A stretch of 64,000 nt of DNA from Mariannaea sp. PMI_226 (taxonomy: Eukaryota; Ascomycota; Sordariomycetes; Hypocreales; Nectriaceae). Position numbers and translations under genes: made by a program. Positions 58,408-64,000 of this stretch are shown one piece after another. The DNA is taken from the NCBI GenBank assembly GCA_024336345.1, contig JANFOG010000004.1, forward strand, positions 1,488,001 to 1,552,000, in the 5' to 3' direction. Numbering within the stretch: position 1 is the stretch's first letter; each line of letters starts with the position of its first letter. The notes below the pieces were generated by a model that made no database searches, was not told the origin of the DNA, and was given only the letters and a program-made list of their open reading frames with translations.

Positions 58408-58429
58408 AGCCCAGTCATAGCCCAGTCAT
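58408..58429 (+). repeat. Tandem duplication of an 11-nt unit
   Basis: AGCCCAGTCAT occurs twice without a spacer. It lies next to a shorter ACAGATT doublet. Confidence 0.7.
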
Positions 58430-59356
58430 TAGTCTATGGTGCAGACTGCAGAAGGTTCATCATCTCCTTGGGAAAAACCCCCCCTTGCGAAGCAAAACTG
58501 CCAGCATGGCAAGGCCCGCTCTGGGGCTTCCCCTGTCTACTAGTGTACCAATCAGAGACGAGGTGCAATGGCAGCCAGATTGTCTCCTGTGCGGGCCAGT
58601 GATGGGCTGGCTGGCTGGCTGGCCGAGTGGGTGGGTAACTTATTAACTTGCATTGTGAACCAGTTGAATTGGATAGATGGGGTGGACGTTCCCGCTCCAC
58701 CATAGGGAGGGGGGGCCCCTCCTCAACGGCCTTCAGCAGCGGACACCTTCTGTTCCCAGGTAGATTACAGTGGGTGACGTTGAACACTCGCCCTATGCTA
58801 CCCCCTACGGTTAGGTCCTTGGTGCTGGCAAACACCCGCCCGGACCTCCAGGTGTCAGGGCCACGCACCCCCCGCCCTCTCCCCCAAACGAACATCCATC
58901 TCCAGCTGTCCCGAATAGGCTTCTTTCACCATACGCCTCCTGACGGGACACATGCCGTCTAGTCGCGACAGGGGTCTTCTTGGTTTGGGTCGCGTAAACC
59001 CGGCAAACGAAGTTATCTAAAGTCAACACTCCTTTGCCCTGCTCATATCCTCATCTTCGCCGTTTTTTTACTCCCTACAACTGTGCTTCGCATCTATTCC
59101 GGACGATACCATATCACGAACCACCGATTCCTCATCGAATACCACACGCTCCCTAGCTCCAGTTGAGCTCTGTGCACCCACCCCCAACTTTCCATTTCGA
59201 TCCTATCTCGTTATTTTACAGCTACAACTTTTTCTTAATTACAAACTCCCTTTTTCTACAATCCTTTAGGTGCCATCACGCCGTCGGAGATGACTGGTTG
59301 CTGTTGAGTTTCCTTACTCGTCACTTTCTCTTCCCGCGCTACCTTCACCGTCCGCA

Positions 59357-62300
59357 ATGGAGGTCACATTGCCTGCTGTTGCCGGGCCTGCGGCCAACGG
59401 TGTGGGCGCCCCAGCTCCGTTCCCGACTATCGAGCCCGAACGTGTGGTTGACCACTTGGCCGCCGTCTGCGGGATTGCCCTTGGCGCCTCACGAGATGAC
59501 CTGGAGCAAGTCGGCAGCTTGCTGCACAAGGCTCGATACGCCGACACCATCACTCGCTGTAGTCGGTTTGCCAGTGATACCCAGAATGTGCTCTATATTC
59601 AGAAGGATATTGCGAACATGACGGAGGTTGGAGCTGATGCTTCTGGTACGTTCAATTTGTCCAACTGCCGCCTTTGTATGCCATGAAGCATATAGCGTGT
59701 GTGGCCGTCCAGCGAGGAGACCTGTACTATCCAGAGAGAGACCATGAGACTGACCGAACCGAATGACGCACAGTTCCAACCGTTTACAACTACACACTAT
59801 CGACCGAGATCTCATCATCGCCGACCACCGTGGCTTCACTTGTTTTGCTGAAGCCTCCTCAACCTATCGACCCGACCCGACCCCTTACTTCTCAAATATT
59901 CATTACTAATTTGCCTGGTCCTGCTTCTCTTGCCGCTGTTGGCGAGCAAGGCGCGGCCCTTTCTCCTTTCGAAGTCCTTCATTCTCACGTCCACCATGCT
60001 TTGGTGCCTTACTTTGATGCCAACACGAAGAGTCAGCAGTTGGCGAACGGGTCGAGGGGCCGGGCCGATGTCGATGCGAAGACGGGCATTCCCGTCACCA
60101 AGAAGCGCCTAAACGACTTGGAGCTGAGCTTGCTCCATCTTCAACAGAATGTTGATATCCCCGAGATCTCGCTGACTTTCCACTCCATTGTCCAGAATGT
60201 TCTTGATGAGGCCGAAATGAACCACTCCCGGCCATCTATCGACGCCATACCTCAGAATCTCCTTCAAGACAGCTCCTTCCTCAACAGATTGCAGGCAAAT
60301 GTGAACACCTGGATCAAATCGATCCAAGGCATCACCAAATTGACCAAGGATCCGTCCTCCAGTGCGAACCAGGAGTTTAGCACTGCCAGCCAGGAGGTCA
60401 ATTTTTGGTTGTCCATGGAGTCGGCGTTGGAGGGTATTGAGGTTCAGTTGAGGAGCGAAGGTGTCCTTTTGACGTTGGATATTCTCAAGCATGCCAAGCG
60501 TTTCCAGGCGACCGTTAGCTTCACAGCGGATACAGGTTTGAAGGAAGCTATGGAAAAGGTGCAGAAATACAACCAGCTTATGCGCGACTTCCCCCTGGAC
60601 GAGCTTTTGTCTGCAACTTCTCTTTCCAAGGCCCAGGAAGCTATTGCGCAGATTTTCGGGCACCTGAACAAGAAGCTAAGGATATGTCCCTACCCTATTC
60701 GACGGGCTCTGCCTCTTGTCGAAGCTATCTCTGCCGATCTTGATGATGTGCTTCATCGCTTGCTTCCTGGCACCGAGCTGGTAAACCTTGACTACCAGCA
60801 ATTCCAAACCATCATGGGAACCTGTGATGAGATCTTCCGGACCTGGGAAGAGAACCTCAAAGAGTTTACGAATGTGGCTCGTGAGGTGACCCGCCGCAGA
60901 AATGAGAAATTCATTCCTATCAAGATCAACAAGAAGCATTCCGAACTCGAATCAAGGATCAAGTACGTCAGCACTTTCCGAGATAACCACGAGCAGCTTC
61001 AACGTACCATTGTCAACGTCCTTGGTCCTCAGGCCACTATTCCAGGCGTCACTGAGACTACCTCGAACGGTGTTGTCATGGAGGAGATGGGTGATGTTGA
61101 TGCCGTCGAAGAGGTCAAGCAAGCTTGGGAGGCCCTCCAGAACGTCGACCTGCTCGATGTTACCGACCATGGAAAGGAGCGATGGGTACGAGCTGAGAAC
61201 TTGTACAACGAGCGCACGACTAGAGTCGAAAACTCCATCATTGCCAGACTACGAGATCGTCTGGCTACGGCCAAGACTGCAAACGAAATGTTCAGAGTCT
61301 TCTCCAAGTTCAACGCTCTCTTTGTCCGACCCAAGATTCGCGGAGCCATTCAGGAGTACCAGAACCAGCTCATGGACCATGTTAAGCAGGCTATCAATGG
61401 ACTGCATGAACGATTCAAGCAGCAGTACGGCCACTCCGAGGCCCACGCCATGGCACAGCTTCGTGACATCCCCCCTGTCTCTGGCGCCATCATCTGGGCA
61501 CGTCAGATTGAGTTCCAGCTCGAGGGCTACATGAAGAAGGTGGAAGCCGTTCTTGGACCTGACTGGACTTTGCATGCTGAGGGCCATAAATTGCAGGAGG
61601 AGAGTGAGCTATTTAAGCAGAAGCTTGATACCGCAAGAATCTATGAGGCTTGGCTGGCTGGTGTTAGTCGACGCAAGATCTCCATTTCTGGACAGCTCTT
61701 TGACATCGCTCGTGTTCGATCCGCAGGCGGCATCCTTGAGTTGACTGTCAATTTTGATCCCCAGATCATCACCTTGTTCAAGGAGACCCGCAATTTAACT
61801 TGGCAATCTTACTCAGTTCCCCACGCTGTCACGACGGTGTCAAAGGATGCAAAGCGAGTCTATCCCTATGCCGTCAGTCTCATGGAGAGTGTGCGAACTC
61901 TGTCACAGACACTCAGACAAGTTTCCGTCATGGGCGAAGAATCCGTTCTTCTGCATGGATATCGAAATGATGTGTATAAATTGATTGGTGAGGGTATCCC
62001 GCTACGCTGGGAGTCTTTCATCAATTCTCACGAACTCTTCTACTCTGATTCGAGACAAACACGATCCATGCTTCCTGGGACGAACGATTTTGGACTTGGC
62101 AAGACTACTGAGAGCAAACATGGCATGTTTATCCGAAGTTTTGCTGCCGCCGTTTCTGTGCTTCAGAGTAAAGCTGTTTCGTTGAACTTCATCCACACTA
62201 CAGTCGAGCAGGCTCTCAAGGAGCTGAGCACCTGCTCATATGACGAGGCGGCCTTCCAATCTCGTTTGGATACGATTCAGTCGGCTGTTGATCAGCTGAA

Positions 62301-64000
62301 CTTGGAGCAATACGTGAATCTTGACTTTTGGGTCCGAGGACTGAACACAGAGATCCAGTCTATTCTTCTCGCTCGACTCCAGAGCGCTGTTCTAGCTTGG
62401 ATCTCTGCATTCGAAGATGATACCTTTGACGATGAGCGACGGAAAAAGGCCAACCCCGAGGAAGGCAAGCCAGAAGGTCCTACCATGAAGCGCCTCGTAC
62501 TAGAGCTTGCCATGCGCAATCAAGTTATTTATCTGGATCCCCCGTTGGAGTATGCCAGAGCAAGCTGGTTCCTCCACCTACAGGAGTGGCTCGGCATTGT
62601 CTGCAACCTCCGAAAGATTAAGGCAACTCGATACCAGATGACCCTCACCTCTACTGCTAACGATGAGCCGCGCTTCACTGATCTGCCCTCGGAGTGTGCT
62701 GATTTGCTCCGCCGCGTGTACGTATCGGTCGAGAAGAAGCTCCAAGAGATTAGTGCCTACGTCGACAAGTGGCTTCAGTTCCAGTCTCTTTGGGATCTTC
62801 AGTCTGAGCAGGTCTACGACGCCCTTGGTGAACAGCTTCCCCGCTGGCTGCAGCTTCTCCAGGAAATCCGCAAGACACGATCAACCTTTGATACGCAGGA
62901 GGTTAGCCGCGCCTTTGGTCATCTAACCATTGACTATGACCAAGTCCAGACCAAGGTCAATGCCAAGTATGACCAGTGGCAACACGAGATTCTCATGAAG
63001 TTTGCCAGCCGCCTCGGAACACGTATGCGAGAAGTCAATGCAGACATCGAGAAGGCTCGAAAACATCTGGAGAGCCAGAGCTCAGATGCATCATCAACCG
63101 CCCAAGCTGTCCAGTTCATCACTGTTGTCCAGAGCTGCAAGCGCAACGTGAAAACGTGGGCACCCGAAATTGACATGTTCCGCCAGGGACAGTCGACGCT
63201 CGTGAGACAACGATACCAGTTCCCCAATGATTGGCTACACATTGAGCAGATTGACAGTCAATGGGAGGCTCTCAAAGAAATTTTGGAAAAGAAATCTCGG
63301 ATTGTTGAGGACCAGACTGATGCTCTGCGAGCTAAGATTGTTGCCGAGGACAAGCTCGTTAACGAACGAATTGCTGAGATTGCCGCCCAGTGGAATGAGG
63401 AGAAGCCTGTTTCTGGAACAATTAAGCCTGACGTTGCCTCTAAGACATTGACGTCCTTTGAGGAGCGCATTTCAAAACTGCAAGACGACTCATCAATGGT
63501 TGCCAAAGCGAAGGAAGCTCTTGATATTCCAGTTAGCTCGGATAACTCACTCGAAGCCACTCTTGAAGAAGTCCGTGATTTCCAGTCTGTCTGGTCCAAT
63601 TTGTCAACTATTTGGGCCAGCCTCAATGAGACCCGAGATGTCCTCTGGACTGCTGTTCAGCCCCGCAAGATCCGCTCCAAGGTTGATGATTTGATCAAGT
63701 CTACCAAGGACATGCCAAGCAGAATGAGACAATATGCTGCCTTTGAGCACGTTCAGGGCATCCTGCGTGGCTTGCTCAAGGTCAACCCCATACTCTCTGA
63801 CCTCAAGTCGGATGCCATTCGTGAGCGTCACTGGCAAAAGATTTACAAATCTATCAAGCCACAGAAGCGCTTCTCACCTAGTTCAATGACCCTTGGTGAT
63901 GTTTGGGATCTTGATCTGGTGAGAACGGAGATCATCGTCAAGGACATCATCGCCCAGGCTCAAGGTGAGATGGCTTTGGAGGAGTTCCTCAAGCAGGTCC
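59357..64000 (+). CDS. Cytoplasmic dynein heavy chain, N-terminal part (cut by window end)
   Basis: Exon 1 is 59357-59645 and exon 2 runs from 59774 past the right edge, so only the first 1505 or so residues of a protein usually above 4300 are present. The start is [15 protein letters not shown] and the junction reads [18 protein letters not shown]. The visible part is the tail: [47 protein letters not shown] and [21 protein letters not shown]. Further on are [23 protein letters not shown] and [24 protein letters not shown], then the beginning of the linker ([20 protein letters not shown]). These are DHC_N1 and DHC_N2 family segments of cytoplasmic dynein 1, the orthologue of Neurospora ro-1 and Aspergillus nudA. 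The tail dimerises and binds intermediate chains for minus-end microtubule transport and nuclear positioning. The AAA motor ring lies outside the window. Confidence 0.96.

Larger units (their letters stand above)
56950..59356. other. Intergenic region before dynein heavy chain
   Basis: About 2.4 kb without a recognisable gene. Short tandem duplications are present: ACATGGC three times (57605-57625) and AGCCCAGTCAT twice (58408-58429). The minus ORF at 58434-58895 has no domain and is judged chance. The C/T-rich stretch from about 59030 is the probable dynein leader. Confidence 0.55.

Noticed and set aside
58434..58895. 153-residue minus-strand ORF
   Set aside because: No domain, Pro/Gly/Arg mix typical of chance GC-rich frames, and no splice context.
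1..64000. CRISPR array, rRNA, intact transposon or viral element
   Set aside because: No spaced direct repeats, rRNA-like sequence, reverse transcriptase, transposase or long terminal repeats were seen on reading; a repeat search of the whole genome would be the decisive test.

Overview
The window is nuclear DNA of a filamentous ascomycete. Genes are spliced by short introns (mostly 55-100 nt, GTANGT donors, CTAAC-like branch sites, YAG acceptors), intergenic spaces are 0.3-6 kb, and the proteins are typical of Pezizomycotina: a LaeA-like methyltransferase, a Zn(II)2Cys6 regulator, a 14-TM drug transporter, COP9 subunit 6 and a LAM sterol-transfer protein. Codon and protein style suggest Sordariomycetes, perhaps Hypocreales; the lineage is inference. 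I see no rRNA, tRNA, CRISPR array or intact transposon.

Layout, left to right. 0-3 kb: CDC45 (minus), complete. 6-14.5 kb: an accessory-looking stretch with a LaeA-like methyltransferase, a Zn2Cys6 factor and, divergent from it, a DHA2-type MFS exporter. 15-17 kb: one small Cys/His-rich protein and one doubtful short ORF. 17.8-21 kb: CSN6 and a zinc-dependent polyol-type dehydrogenase, convergent. 21-27 kb: almost 6 kb without a convincing gene. 27-38.5 kb: a dense housekeeping block of VPS17-like sorting nexin (minus), BCP1 (plus), chorismate mutase (minus), MDV1/CAF4-type WD40 protein (plus), JMJD5/KDM8-type JmjC protein (plus) and an MIT/coiled-coil protein resembling Atg38/NRBF2 (minus). 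41.3-45.4 kb: a GRAM-VASt-TM sterol transporter. 48.5-51.7 kb: a large C2H2 protein. 54.9-57 kb: a glutamine-rich FAR1/WRKY-GCM1-like DNA-binding protein. 59.4 kb to the right edge: the N-terminal tail of cytoplasmic dynein heavy chain, cut by the window end.

Functionally most genes are conserved single-copy housekeeping genes for replication, ubiquitin-pathway control, ribosome/export chaperoning, aromatic amino acids, retromer, mitochondrial fission, autophagy, lipid contact sites and the microtubule motor. Only the 6-14.5 kb segment looks accessory: methyltransferase, regulator and exporter without a backbone biosynthetic enzyme. I found no convincing wholly new system. The best leads are a GC-AG intron with a 37-nt micro-exon in the Zn2Cys6 gene, a stop-free intron of 60 nt in the FAR1-like gene, the 8-bp tail-to-tail BCP1/chorismate mutase pair, a TTCAAGT minisatellite, and the gene-empty 21-27 kb stretch.
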